Part shown: piece after piece, positions 16,645 to 25,365 of the stretch
How the letters are laid out: the number at the start of each line of letters is the position of its first letter
Position numbering within the stretch: position 1 is the stretch's first letter
NCBI GenBank assembly: GCA_903898675.1
Contig: CAIUGM010000020.1
Coordinates: forward strand, 1 to 64,000
Direction: 5' to 3'
Origin: an uncultured Verrucomicrobiota bacterium
GTDB taxonomy: Bacteria > Verrucomicrobiota > Verrucomicrobiia > Opitutales > Opitutaceae
Length of the DNA: 64,000 bases
Made by a program: the position numbers and the translations under genes
Notes under the pieces: generated by a model
Told to the model about the DNA's origin: nothing
The model's database searches: none
Seen by the model: the letters and a program-made list of their open reading frames with translations, nothing else

Positions 16645-17376
16645 TCACGCTTTCACGACCACGGTGCCCGCAATCAGGTCGTGGAGGCAGCGGCGGTCGT
16701 CGCGGAAGATGAAGCAGAGATCGACCAGCGAGTAGACCGGGCCGAGGCCCGGCACAGCGCCGATGAGGCCGTTGACAAAGGCGCGGAGCACAAAGGCCTT
16801 CACGAAGCCCGGATTGGACCCGTCGTCAAAGCGGACGATCCGGAGGCCGAGGAGTTTCTTACCCATGGTCTGGCCGCGGGTGGTGAGCAGGTAGATCTGG
16901 ATCCCCAGGACGATCAGGAACCCGACGCCCAAGGCACAAAAACCGGCGATCAGGAGCGGGGTATTGGGTTGCTGGTGCGGCCGGTTGAGGAAGCCGGCCG
17001 CGAACAGGATGCCGAAGCCCGGGAGCATGATGAAACTGCTGATGATGCCGTCGAGGATGGCGGACCCGAGCCGCAGCCAGCGGCTGGGGAGCTCAGCTCC
17101 CGCCACTGCGCCGGCGGCCGGAGCGGCGGCCATGGCCGGAGCGGCCGCGGCCGGGGCGAACATCGGTGCCGGGGCAACCGCGGCCGGAAGGGGCGGGATT
17201 GCAGCCGCAATCCCGGGGTTGAACTCGACCAGGGCGGCGATGGTCGTCCAATCCGCCTCACCGACCCGCTTGATGCTGGTGTGGGCGTTGGCCCGGCCCG
17301 CAGTGATCCATTCGCGAATCTTGTCGGCCGTTACCGGCCCGTATTCCTTTCCGTCCGCGCCGAGGATGGTGAACAT
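16645..17376 (-). CDS. GYF_2-RDD family membrane protein (copy 2)
   Basis: A 243-residue protein with the same architecture as the adjacent copy: GYF_2 domain (FTILGADGKEYGPVTADKIREWI, TTIAALVEFNPG), an Ala/Pro-rich linker (about 70-95), then an RDD domain with hydrophobic helices (IISSFIMLPGFGILFAAGFL, ALGVGFLIVLGIQIYLL), RGQTMGKKLLGLRIVRFDDG and the end DRRCLHDLIAGTVVVKA. It is the upstream member of the tandem pair, with 122 bp between them. Confidence 0.8.
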   Translation of the reverse strand: MFTILGADGKEYGPVTADKIREWITAGRANAHTSIKRVGEADWTTIAALVEFNPGIAAAIPPLPAAVAPAPMFAPAAAAPAMAAAPAAGAVAGAELPSRWLRLGSAILDGIISSFIMLPGFGILFAAGFLNRPHQQPNTPLLIAGFCALGVGFLIVLGIQIYLLTTRGQTMGKKLLGLRIVRFDDGSNPGFVKAFVLRAFVNGLIGAVPGLGPVYSLVDLCFIFRDDRRCLHDLIAGTVVVKA

Positions 17377-17433
17377 CGCGGCAGCTTTGCGGAAATGGGG
17401 AGGGCGTCAACGCTGGGGTGGGGCCTGGGGGTC

Positions 17434-17498
17434 GGGCCGGCGCTCGTCGCCGCGCCGTTTGGTGTGCGTAAGAAAGGCACGGCGACGAGCGCCGGCCC
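17434..17498. repeat. Perfect 19-bp inverted repeat (GGGCCGGCGCTCGTCGCCG)
   Basis: Arms 17434-17452 and 17480-17498 are exact reverse complements separated by 27 bases, followed by TGCATCCG. The right arm plus tail recurs with one mismatch at 5452-5478. It lies between the end of rsgA and the start of the RDD gene on the same strand, so it could be a terminator for rsgA or a mobile palindromic element. Confidence 0.75.
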
Positions 17499-17516
17499 TG
17501 CATCCGTCGGGTCCCC

Positions 17517-18596
17517 TTACTCCTCGCCCGTCTTCTCATGCACGCGCTGGCGCAGGGCGCGGGTGGCCTTCTTGATCTGCGCCTTATGCTGTTGCTGGGC
17601 GGGGCGGTCCACCCGGCGGACCTCGTGGGCGGTCGCCCGTTGCAGGCGCAGGTAACTCTGCCAGCGGGCCGATTCCAGGGAACCGTCCGCTAGGGCCGCG
17701 CGGACGGCGCAGCCGGGTTCGACCGTGTGCGTGCAGTCGCGGAACTTGCAGCGGCCGGCGATCGCGGCCACGTCGTCGAAGGCCGCGCGCAGGCTGGCGC
17801 CCGCGTCCCACGGCTGGATTTCGCGCATGCCGGGGGTGTCGATGATGATGACCCCGCCGGGCGACACCAGCAGCTCGCGCTGCGTCGTGGTGTGGCGGCC
17901 CTTGTTGTCCGCCTCGCGCACTTCCTGCGTGATCTGCACCTGGTCGCCCATGAGGCGGTTGATCAGGGTGGACTTGCCCACGCCCGAGGAGCCGAGCAGC
18001 GCGATGGTTTTTCCCGGCAGCAGCCAGGGAGCGAGCGCCTTGAGGCCGCGGCGCGTCTGGGCGCTGACGACAAAGACCGGCACCGCGGGGGCGACGCCGG
18101 CGATCTCGCCCGTGAAATCCTCCGCGTCCTCCGCGAGGTCGGCCTTGTTGAGGAGCACGACCGGCTCCGCGCCGCTGGCCCACGCCGCGGCCAGGTAACG
18201 CTCGAGGCGGTGGAGGTGATGGTTGCCGTCGAGCGAGCTGACGAGAAACACGGTGTCGACATTGGCGGCGACCACCTGCTCAAGCACGTCCTCGCCGGCG
18301 GCGCGGCGGGAGAATTTTGTCCGGCGCGGCAGCACCGCCTGGATGGCCACGCGGGTGGCCTCGCCGGGTTGCGGGATGACGGCGACCCAGTCGCCGATGG
18401 CGGGGAAGTCCGCGGGGCTCTTGGCATTTTGCCGGAACTTGCCGCTGCATTCGCCGAGCAGCGCGCCCGCCTCGCCGGTGACCTCGCAATAACCCTTCAG
18501 CTCGAGGGTCACCCGCGCGGGTACGCAGCCTTCCGCCGCGAAGGGCGCGAAGGCCGCCGCGAAAAAATCATCCCAACCGAGTTCTGCGAGGGTCAC
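17517..18596 (-). CDS. rsgA: Ribosome small-subunit-dependent GTPase A
   Basis: About 359 residues from the GTG at 18596 (a TTG at 18632 would add 12). RsgA is a circularly permuted GTPase that matures the 30S subunit. Visible are an N-terminal OB-fold region (ARVTLELKGYCEVTGE ... FPAIGDWVAV), then the G motifs in permuted order: NKAD (G4), VSAQTRRGL (G5), GSSGVGKSTLINRL (G1), TTTQRELL (G2) and DTPGMREI (G3). The C-terminal zinc knuckle is CKFRDCTHTVEPGC. The end HEKTGEE is basic-acidic. Cytoplasmic; a single gene. Confidence 0.92.
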   Translation of the reverse strand: MTLAELGWDDFFAAAFAPFAAEGCVPARVTLELKGYCEVTGEAGALLGECSGKFRQNAKSPADFPAIGDWVAVIPQPGEATRVAIQAVLPRRTKFSRRAAGEDVLEQVVAANVDTVFLVSSLDGNHHLHRLERYLAAAWASGAEPVVLLNKADLAEDAEDFTGEIAGVAPAVPVFVVSAQTRRGLKALAPWLLPGKTIALLGSSGVGKSTLINRLMGDQVQITQEVREADNKGRHTTTQRELLVSPGGVIIIDTPGMREIQPWDAGASLRAAFDDVAAIAGRCKFRDCTHTVEPGCAVRAALADGSLESARWQSYLRLQRATAHEVRRVDRPAQQQHKAQIKKATRALRQRVHEKTGEE

Positions 18597-18694
18597 GGCC
18601 GGATGGTGGCCGAGCGCGGCCCCCCGGCGCAACGCCGCACTTTGCCCCGCCTACGCAGGTCTGCGTATAGGCGTTTTCCCCCGGAAGCGCTAGG

Positions 18695-20479
18695 ATGCGG
18701 CCCATGATCGCTCACCTCGCCGCCCGTTTCCCCCGCCTGATTTTAATCCTGCTGCTGGCCGCCGGAACGGCGCCGGCCGCCCAGCAGCTCTGGACGCTGC
18801 CGCTGAAGGAGGAGGCCCGCTGGCACACGCTGACCGAGCTCGGCGTGCTCCTGGTCGGCACGGAGTCGGCGATTCACTGCGTCAATCCGGCGACGGGCCA
18901 GGAGATGTGGCGGCGGGACGAGTTCAAGAAGAGCACCGTCTTCAATGCGCGCGAAATTTCCGGCACGCCCTTTTTGGTCTGCAACACCTTTGGCGGCATC
19001 ATGAGCACGCGGACCACGCTGCATTTCATCAATTACCTCGAGGGCAAGACGCTGTGGACGACCCCCGAGATCATGGGCCAGTACATGGCCACCATCCCGG
19101 TGCCGCAAAAGGGCCTGGTCGTGCTCGTGATGAACATGATTCCCCAGGGCGGCGACGACCTGAGCGGCATCGCGCTGCTCGGCTACGACCTGGCCACGGG
19201 TAAGGAACGCTGGCGCGCGAAGTTCGCGAAGGCCGGCGCCATTCCGCTGCACATGGCGGATGGCTCCGGTAAATTCCTGCCGACGTTTGATCTCTCGGGC
19301 TACCACGACCCGGTGGTGGAAGGGGACAACATGTATGTGCCCTACCTCGGCATCCACTGCGTGGACCTCAACACGGGCGCGACGAAGTGGGGCGTGGAAT
19401 TCCCCCCCGGCGCCAAGGGTTACAAGAAGACGAACTCCCCCCTGCGCATCGAGGGCGACATCATCTACGGCTCGGGCGGCGGCAGCGTGTATGCGGTCAA
19501 CAAGCTGACCGGGGCCCAGCTCTGGAACAGCGACCGCATCTCCAATTTCGGCGGCCTGCTGAAGGCGCGGCACAATGCGATCATTTCCCAGATCGAGCCC
19601 GTCGGCGGGAAGATCTTCATGCGCTTCGGCGGCAATTTCTCCAACGGCCAGACCGTCACCCTCCTCGAGCCGCTCGGGGTGGTGGTGCTCGACCAGGCCT
19701 CCGGCAAGGTCGTCAGCGAGCACGAGGCGAAGGAAGGCGTCACCAACCTGATGGTGCTGCCCGAGCTCAAGGCGGTCATGTACGCCGACGCCTACAATCT
19801 CTACGGCCTTGATACCGCCGGTGCGAACGCGGCCGAGACCTTCCGCGTCCCGATCGAGTTCAAGCGCAAGATGGGCGGCGGCGAGGTGGCGCAGCTCGGC
19901 CTCGGCGCGCTCGGCGGGGTCAGCGGCCTGCTCAAGGCGGGGTTTGCCCAGAGCAAGGCGCGGCTCGACGTGCCGATGCTGATCTCGCGCCGCGACGGCC
20001 GGATCGTGGTGCAGGGCCGGCAGCATTTGATGGCGTTCGATCCTTCGCTCAAAAACATCAAGTGGTCCACGTATTGCCCGGCCCCGGGCGGAGGCATCGG
20101 CACGTACGTGATGTTCGCCCTGACCGCCGCGCAGGGCCTTGCGGGCAATGCGCAGGTGGCGGCGAGCGGCGGGGTCGGCACCAGCGGCTGGGGCAGCGGG
20201 GTCGACACGATCCATGGCGGCCTCGACAACTACAACAAGTACCGCGCGCAGCAGGGCGCCGCGCACACCGCCAACGGCACGTCGCGCAGCTACCTCCTGA
20301 CCAGCGTCGAGGACGGCAAGCAGAAGGGCGTCGGCCTGGTCGGCATCGATCTCGGCTCCGGCGATCCCGCCCGGAAGCTCGTCCTCGGCACCAAGGAACC
20401 GGAGTACCAGGTGGACGAGGCCGCCGACCGCATCTTCTTCTTCAAGGACAAGGACACCATCGTCGCCTACCAGCTTTGA
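18695..20479 (+). CDS. Secreted PQQ-like beta-propeller repeat protein
   Basis: A 594-residue protein with a signal peptide (LILILLLAAGTAPAA). The repeated blades carry the PQQ-type pattern: NPATGQEMWRR, LATGKERWRAKF, LNTGATKWGVEF and LTGAQLWN. Such propellers (PQQ_2, BamB-like) are periplasmic or surface proteins that may bind ligands or partners; no quinoprotein dehydrogenase residues are evident. A second in-frame ATG three codons downstream is an alternative start. Divergent from rsgA, convergent with yhbY. Confidence 0.75.
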   Translation: MRPMIAHLAARFPRLILILLLAAGTAPAAQQLWTLPLKEEARWHTLTELGVLLVGTESAIHCVNPATGQEMWRRDEFKKSTVFNAREISGTPFLVCNTFGGIMSTRTTLHFINYLEGKTLWTTPEIMGQYMATIPVPQKGLVVLVMNMIPQGGDDLSGIALLGYDLATGKERWRAKFAKAGAIPLHMADGSGKFLPTFDLSGYHDPVVEGDNMYVPYLGIHCVDLNTGATKWGVEFPPGAKGYKKTNSPLRIEGDIIYGSGGGSVYAVNKLTGAQLWNSDRISNFGGLLKARHNAIISQIEPVGGKIFMRFGGNFSNGQTVTLLEPLGVVVLDQASGKVVSEHEAKEGVTNLMVLPELKAVMYADAYNLYGLDTAGANAAETFRVPIEFKRKMGGGEVAQLGLGALGGVSGLLKAGFAQSKARLDVPMLISRRDGRIVVQGRQHLMAFDPSLKNIKWSTYCPAPGGGIGTYVMFALTAAQGLAGNAQVAASGGVGTSGWGSGVDTIHGGLDNYNKYRAQQGAAHTANGTSRSYLLTSVEDGKQKGVGLVGIDLGSGDPARKLVLGTKEPEYQVDEAADRIFFFKDKDTIVAYQL

Positions 20480-20507
20480 TTTCCGGCGCGACCGGCCGGC
20501 GGGCGTT

Positions 20508-20810
20508 TCAAGCCAGCAGTTTCGAGCCCTCGGCTCCGGCGCGCCAGAAAAGCGCGGTGTGGCCGACCGAGCCGACGCATTCGCCCGCGGTCGCCGTGGC
20601 GAGGGTCGCGTGCAGCGCGGCGCGGGCGTGGCGGTCCTGGCCGCCGGTGAAGCGCACCTTCACCAGTTCGCGCTTCGTCAGCTCGCGGTCGAGCTGTGCC
20701 ACCACCGCGGGCGTGGCGCCCTCGCGACCGATGAGCTGGGTGTCGGGCATGGTCTGGGCGAGGCCGCGGAGGCGGGTTTTTTGGGCACCGGTGAGCGAGG
20801 GAGAAGACAT
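20508..20810 (-). CDS. yhbY: YhbY-type CRM-domain RNA-binding protein
   Basis: A 100-residue protein that is essentially one CRM domain: LTGAQKTRLRGLAQTM, then IGREGATPAVVAQLDREL and LVKVRF. CRM/YhbY proteins bind pre-50S ribosomal particles. The GxxG-type loop is replaced here by the segment VGSVGHTALFWR near the end, where YhbY normally has VxxIGxxxVLYR. The length is normal for the family. Cytoplasmic; a single gene convergent with the PQQ-repeat gene. Confidence 0.85.
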   Translation of the reverse strand: MSSPSLTGAQKTRLRGLAQTMPDTQLIGREGATPAVVAQLDRELTKRELVKVRFTGGQDRHARAALHATLATATAGECVGSVGHTALFWRAGAEGSKLLA

Positions 20811-20941
20811 GGCGTAAAGGCATGACAGGCCAAAGGGGCAGGGGGAAAGCCCGAAAATCGTCGGGCAGACGGGACAACCGATGCATGACTAAAGCCAAGG
20901 AATGCCTTGAGAGGCAGGCCGTTTGTGACTATCTTAAGCGT

Positions 20942-21763
20942 ATGCTTTCCAATACCCGCCAAGCGCTGGTGCTGGGAGTTGAGCTTAACCCCAACCCCAC
21001 CCCGGATTACCCCAATACCGGGAAGCGCCAGCTGCGCCCAGCCACGCTTCCCACTCGTTCGATTCGCTATGACGGAATCAAGCCGCCCGGTCGGATACCG
21101 TGGATCGCCATGGTCTTCTCGGCCGGTCTGCATGCGTTGCTGATCCTGGGCTTCAACCGCCATGTCCCCAAACAAAAGGCCGTCCACCATGAGGAGGTCG
21201 TCGAGCAGATGCAGATGATGCCGGAGTTCAAGGATCCGGAGGACGAGAAGCCCAAGGAGCTCGATGACAACGATACGCCGGACACGCCCAGTGTCAGCGT
21301 CCCGATGCTGGCGGACATACCCACGATGGTGCCGCTCCAGTCGAGTTTCGTGCAATTGGTCGACCAGACGGTCCCGGTTAAGCCGGATTCCAACGCGGGC
21401 CAGCTCTTGTCCGTCCCCACCAATATCCGGCACGGCCGGCCGGATGCCGGGCAAATGAAGGACTTGTTCAACATCTCGGAACTGGACCGCCGGCCCGAGG
21501 CGATCGTGCAGACGCAACCGGAGTATCCCTTTGAAATGAAGCGCGCCGGCGTCGAGTCGATGGTGCGCGTGGGCTTCATTGTGAACAGCAAGGGCGACGT
21601 GATCCAACCCTACATCGTGTCGGCCAGTCATACGGGTTTTGACCGGTCCGCCATCGAGGCGATCCTCAAATGGAAGTTCCGTCCCGGCATGAAAAACGGC
21701 CGCAAGGTGAACACCCGTGTGGAGCAGCCGATGAACTTCACGGTGGCAGCGGAGAAGGAGTAG
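20942..21763 (+). CDS. TonB-family energy transducer
   Basis: About 273 residues from ATG 20942. The N-terminal 60 residues are cytoplasmic, followed by one membrane anchor (IPWIAMVFSAGLHALLILGF), an acidic spacer (EFKDPEDEKPKELDDND) and a C-terminal TonB domain (PEYPFEMKRAGVESMVRVGF, AIEAILKWKFRPGMKNGRKV). TonB links the proton-driven ExbB-ExbD complex to outer-membrane receptors. The spacer is acidic rather than the classic Pro-Lys repeat. No exbB/exbD or receptor gene is near. An earlier in-frame start at 20822 looks unlikely. Confidence 0.8.
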   Translation: MLSNTRQALVLGVELNPNPTPDYPNTGKRQLRPATLPTRSIRYDGIKPPGRIPWIAMVFSAGLHALLILGFNRHVPKQKAVHHEEVVEQMQMMPEFKDPEDEKPKELDDNDTPDTPSVSVPMLADIPTMVPLQSSFVQLVDQTVPVKPDSNAGQLLSVPTNIRHGRPDAGQMKDLFNISELDRRPEAIVQTQPEYPFEMKRAGVESMVRVGFIVNSKGDVIQPYIVSASHTGFDRSAIEAILKWKFRPGMKNGRKVNTRVEQPMNFTVAAEKE

Positions 21764-21787
21764 GCCCGCGGAAAATCAGCCCGCAAT

Positions 21788-21858
21788 GTAGGGGCGCAGA
21801 CCCGCCGCGCCCTCAAACGGAATGCCACGCCCAAAGGGCGCAGCCTATCTGCGCCTAC
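21788..21858. repeat. Palindromic element GTAGGGGCGCAGA...TCTGCGCCTAC
   Basis: Left arm 21788-21800 and right arm 21848-21858 pair over 11 positions. The right arm overlaps the stop codon of the convergent pseudouridine synthase gene. The GTAGGGGC start is shared with the element at 12761-12825. It may serve as a terminator between the two convergent genes. Confidence 0.55.
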
Positions 21859-22565
21859 GGGCCGGCCGGAATCACTCCAAACGTATCGAGTGGCAGTTCG
21901 CGCCATTGCCCGGCGGGCAAATCCTCCAGCGTGAGGTGGCCCAATTGCGGGCGGTGCAGGGCCAGCACGGTGCAACCCTGGTGGCCGAGCATCCGGCGCA
22001 CCTGGTGGTAGCGGCCCTCGGTCAGGGTGAGCTCGGCTTCGCGCGCGGAGAGGATCTTCAGGTCGGCCGGGGCGCAGGGTTCCTTTTCGTCCGGCAGCAA
22101 AAGGGTGCCGCTGGCGAAGAGCGGGATCAGCGCCGGCGGCAGGTCCGCGGCCACCGTGGCGCGGTAGATTTTCGGGACCTTGTGCCTGGGCGACGTGAGC
22201 CGGTGCACGAGTTCGCTCTGGTCGGTGAGCAGCAGCAGGCCGCTGGTTTCCTTGTCCAGCCGGCCGATGCTCGTGACCGGCGGGTTGCGCGCCCGCCAGC
22301 GCTCCGGCAGCAGGCCGTACACGCTGGGGCCCTCCCGTTCGTCGTGGGAGCAGACGAGTCCGGTGGGCTTGTGCAGCAGCAGCAGCAACCCGTCGGGGTG
22401 GTCGAGGGGCTCGCCGTCCACCCGGACATCCGCGGCGGCGGCCTTGGCCCCGAAATCCTTTTCGACCGCACCGCGCACGGTGACGCGGCCCGCCTGCACC
22501 CAGCCCCGGGCTTCGCGCCGGGAGCAGTAGCCGAGATTCGCGAGGAGTTGGTCAAGCCGCCGCAT
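21855..22565 (-). CDS. rsuA: 16S rRNA pseudouridine synthase, RsuA family
   Basis: A 236-residue protein. The N-terminal S4 RNA-binding domain (MRRLDQLLANLGYCSRREAR) is followed by the RsuA/RluB/E/F catalytic domain: LLLLHKPTGLVCSHD, the catalytic loop SIGRLDKETSGLLLLT with Asp, and EGRYHQVRRML. The sequence is closest to RsuA (16S position 516 in E. coli numbering), but RluB/E/F relatives cannot be excluded. The ATG at 22565 starts the S4 domain. It is divergent from the esterase gene. Confidence 0.85.
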   Translation of the reverse strand: MRRLDQLLANLGYCSRREARGWVQAGRVTVRGAVEKDFGAKAAAADVRVDGEPLDHPDGLLLLLHKPTGLVCSHDEREGPSVYGLLPERWRARNPPVTSIGRLDKETSGLLLLTDQSELVHRLTSPRHKVPKIYRATVAADLPPALIPLFASGTLLLPDEKEPCAPADLKILSAREAELTLTEGRYHQVRRMLGHQGCTVLALHRPQLGHLTLEDLPAGQWRELPLDTFGVIPAGP

Positions 22566-22666
22566 GGCCCCAAGGTGAAACCGCGAAACCGGCGAAAGAC
22601 ACGAAAAAACCCGGATTATTTTGTGTCGCCCGCGCCCATTCCCGGCCATTGACCGTATGCTCTCTT

Positions 22667-23845
22667 ATGAAGTGGCTTATTCTCCTGCTGGCGTCCGGTT
22701 GTGCCGCCGCGTCGCTGCTCACCTACCTGCGCGCGCCGGATTACATGTGGACGTGGAAGCTCGCGATCGCGGTCGGGGAATTCGGCCACTGGTTCGTGAT
22801 GCTGCCATTGGGGCTCGCCCTGCTCGCCGGCTGGACGACCACAGGCGGTTGCCGGGCCGTGACGCTGGCCCTGTGCGCGGTGGCGGTGGCGGGGCTGCTG
22901 CGTCCGGCGTTCGGCGCCTGGCGCCTCGCCGGCGACCTGCCGGAAAAAATGCACGCGGCGTTCGGCGGTCCGGATTCCGGGGCCGGCGCCTTCAGCCTGC
23001 GCCGCCTGTATGTCGGCGCCGGTACCCCGCGCGTCGCGGTCACCACGGAGGTTTTTGCCCGGCCCGACGGCGAGGAGTTGAAGCTCGATTTCTATGCGCC
23101 GCCGTTCGCCAAGGATACGGCCGAGCGCCCGCCCTGCCTGATCGTGATTCACGGCGGCGGTTGGGACAGCGGCGACCGGATGCAGCTGGCGGCGTGGAAT
23201 TACCGCTGGGCCGCGGCGGGCTATGCGGTCGCGGCGGTCAGCTACCGGCTCGCCCCCCGCTCCATCTGGCCGGCGCAACGGGACGACGTCCTCGCCGCGA
23301 TCGCCTGGCTCAAGGCCAATGCGAACCGGCTCGGTCTCGACCCGGCGCGGCTGGTGCTGCTCGGCCGCTCCGCCGGCGGGCAGCTGGCCACGGCCGTGGG
23401 CTATGGCGCCCACGATCCCGCGATCCGCGGCGTGATCGCCTTGTATGCGCCGCATGACCTGCCGTTCGCGTGGTCGGTGTCACGCGAGGACGATGCGCTC
23501 AATTCCATCAAGCTCTTCCGGCAGTATTTCGGCGGCGCCCCCGACACGCCGGGGCGCCGGGCGCTTTACGCGGAGGCCAGCGGCCAGCTGCAGGCCCGGG
23601 CGGGTTCGCCGCCGACGCTGCTGGTGCACGGGGTGCCCGACACGCTCGCGTGGGACCGGCACAGCGAGCGGCTCACGGCGCGGCTGCAGGAACTCGGGGT
23701 GCCCCACTATTACCTGCGGCTGCCCTGGGCGACGCACGGCTTTGACTTCAATCCCGACGGTCCCGGCGGCCAGCTGGCCGGGTACGCCATCGGGGAGTTT
23801 CTCGCCGCCGTGCTGGCGCGGAATCCGCCCGGGCCGAGAATTTAG
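22667..23845 (+). CDS. Membrane-anchored alpha/beta hydrolase (esterase/lipase, BD-FAE/HSL-like)
   Basis: A 392-residue protein. Hydrophobic helices come first (residues about 1-20, 35-60 and 65-85). The hydrolase domain follows, with oxyanion motif HGGGWDSG, nucleophile motif LLGRSAGGQLA (GxSxG), Asp region near HGVPDTLAWD and catalytic His in WATHGFDF. The complete triad suggests an active carboxylesterase. The ATG at 22667 is chosen because it begins the first helix directly. The substrate is unknown. Confidence 0.8.
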   Translation: MKWLILLLASGCAAASLLTYLRAPDYMWTWKLAIAVGEFGHWFVMLPLGLALLAGWTTTGGCRAVTLALCAVAVAGLLRPAFGAWRLAGDLPEKMHAAFGGPDSGAGAFSLRRLYVGAGTPRVAVTTEVFARPDGEELKLDFYAPPFAKDTAERPPCLIVIHGGGWDSGDRMQLAAWNYRWAAAGYAVAAVSYRLAPRSIWPAQRDDVLAAIAWLKANANRLGLDPARLVLLGRSAGGQLATAVGYGAHDPAIRGVIALYAPHDLPFAWSVSREDDALNSIKLFRQYFGGAPDTPGRRALYAEASGQLQARAGSPPTLLVHGVPDTLAWDRHSERLTARLQELGVPHYYLRLPWATHGFDFNPDGPGGQLAGYAIGEFLAAVLARNPPGPRI

Positions 23846-23886
23846 GCTGGCGTCGGGCGGAGTGATGGGGGATGCGTTTCCCTCAC

Positions 23887-25344
23887 ATGTCATCCTGGGA
23901 ATACAAACTGATCTCCAGCGGTCCGCTGGGTTTTGCGTCGATGCAACTGCTCGAGCAACACCTGGGCCAGCTGGGCAAGGACGAGTGGGAGATTATCAAT
24001 TTCACGACCAAGCCCGACAACCCGCTCGTGTTCCACGGCCTCGCGCGCCGGCCCGTCGCGCGCGACTGGTTTCCGCCCGCGGACGCCAAGCCGGCCTACA
24101 CGCCGCCCCCGATCCCGAAGGAAGCGGCGGAGGATGACCGTGACGAGCGTTCCTTTGCCGACGAGCTGCCGCCCGCCCGCCCGGCGAACGCGCCCGCACC
24201 GGCCGATCTCGGGCTCGGGGACTTTGACGATCTCGAGGGCAGCGAGGAGGATCTGCCGACGCTGTTCGAGGCCATCAAACCCTTCCTGCGGAAAAACCCA
24301 CGCGGCGACCTGTCCGTCGAGCTGGATTTCCTCGCCAAGAAATTCGAGCAGGACGCGCGCGACTTGCTGACCGCGTTTGAGGAATGCGGCCTGAAGGTGC
24401 CGCCGCCGGCGGACGAGAAGGGCGACGTCGTCGACCACGACGGTTCGCTCTACTGGCTCGAGCGCGACAAGCGCGGCCGCTTCTGGGTCAACACCCGCGA
24501 CAAGAAATTCCGCACCGCCAAGACCACCCCGGTGGCGGCCGAGCCCCGCCCGGAGCGGGCCGCGCCCGCCGCCGAGGCGGCCCGCGAACCGGCCCCGGCC
24601 CGCCCTGTCCGCGCCGTGGAGCAGGTCTTTGCCGACACCGGTTCATTCCTGGGCCAGATCCGCTCGATGATGCGCCGCAACCGGCGCGGCCACGGCTGGT
24701 CGGGCAGCTTCCAGTACCTCACGAAGGCGCTGAAGCTCGACGACCGCCAGCTGCTGGAAAAACTGGGCGGGTTCGGCCTGCGGCTCGAGGGCGGGGACAA
24801 GCCCGTCCTGGCGACCGATGGCAATTTTGTCTACTGGCTGAACCAGAACCAGCGCGGCGAGGTCTGGATCAACGCGGACGAAAAGAAGGCCGGCGCCGAG
24901 GGCCGGGACCAGGCCGCCAGGCCCACGGAGCCGGCGGCGCAAAAACCGGAAGACCGGGGTCAGCCCACCGAGGCGGCCGCGGTCCCGGGGAACCGGCCGC
25001 AGCGCGAGTACATTGATCCGCGGGCCGACGTCCCCGAGCAAGCCCGGGCCCCGCTGCCGCCCGAGAACACCCTGACCGCCGTGCGGTTGCTGATGCAGCC
25101 GAAGAAACGCGGCGAGGGCGTGACCGCGCCGCTGGCGGAACTGGCGGCCAAGCTTGAGAAATCCGACGAGCAGATGCTGGCGGTGCTGGCGTCCGCCGGG
25201 CTGCACCTGCCCGAGTCGCCCAAGGCCAAGCCCACCTTCGCCGAGCACGGCGGGGAAATCTTCTGGCTGAACGCGAACGCGAAGGGCCAGGTCTGGCTCA
25301 ACGCCAAGCAGACGGCCGCGAAGAAAAGCCGCGCGAAGAAATAA
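23887..25344 (+). CDS. Protein with DUF4177-like N-terminus and three copies of an unrecognised module
   Basis: About 485 residues. The N-terminal segment (SSWEYKLISSGPLG ... LGKDEWEIINF, residues 3-50) resembles the small DUF4177 fold. Then come three modules of about 80 residues, at roughly 120-205, 250-335 and 395-475, separated by Pro/Ala/Arg-rich linkers. Each module has a helical first half (LxxLxxxF..L..LxxxGL) and ends in the shared strand pattern YWL-x5-8-G-x-x-W(V/I/L)N. I do not recognise the module; it looks like a small winged-helix-type domain. Cytoplasmic, no signal peptide. Confidence 0.6.
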   Translation: MSSWEYKLISSGPLGFASMQLLEQHLGQLGKDEWEIINFTTKPDNPLVFHGLARRPVARDWFPPADAKPAYTPPPIPKEAAEDDRDERSFADELPPARPANAPAPADLGLGDFDDLEGSEEDLPTLFEAIKPFLRKNPRGDLSVELDFLAKKFEQDARDLLTAFEECGLKVPPPADEKGDVVDHDGSLYWLERDKRGRFWVNTRDKKFRTAKTTPVAAEPRPERAAPAAEAAREPAPARPVRAVEQVFADTGSFLGQIRSMMRRNRRGHGWSGSFQYLTKALKLDDRQLLEKLGGFGLRLEGGDKPVLATDGNFVYWLNQNQRGEVWINADEKKAGAEGRDQAARPTEPAAQKPEDRGQPTEAAAVPGNRPQREYIDPRADVPEQARAPLPPENTLTAVRLLMQPKKRGEGVTAPLAELAAKLEKSDEQMLAVLASAGLHLPESPKAKPTFAEHGGEIFWLNANAKGQVWLNAKQTAAKKSRAKK

Positions 25345-25365
25345 CCCGGGTCGCGGATCCCGGGT

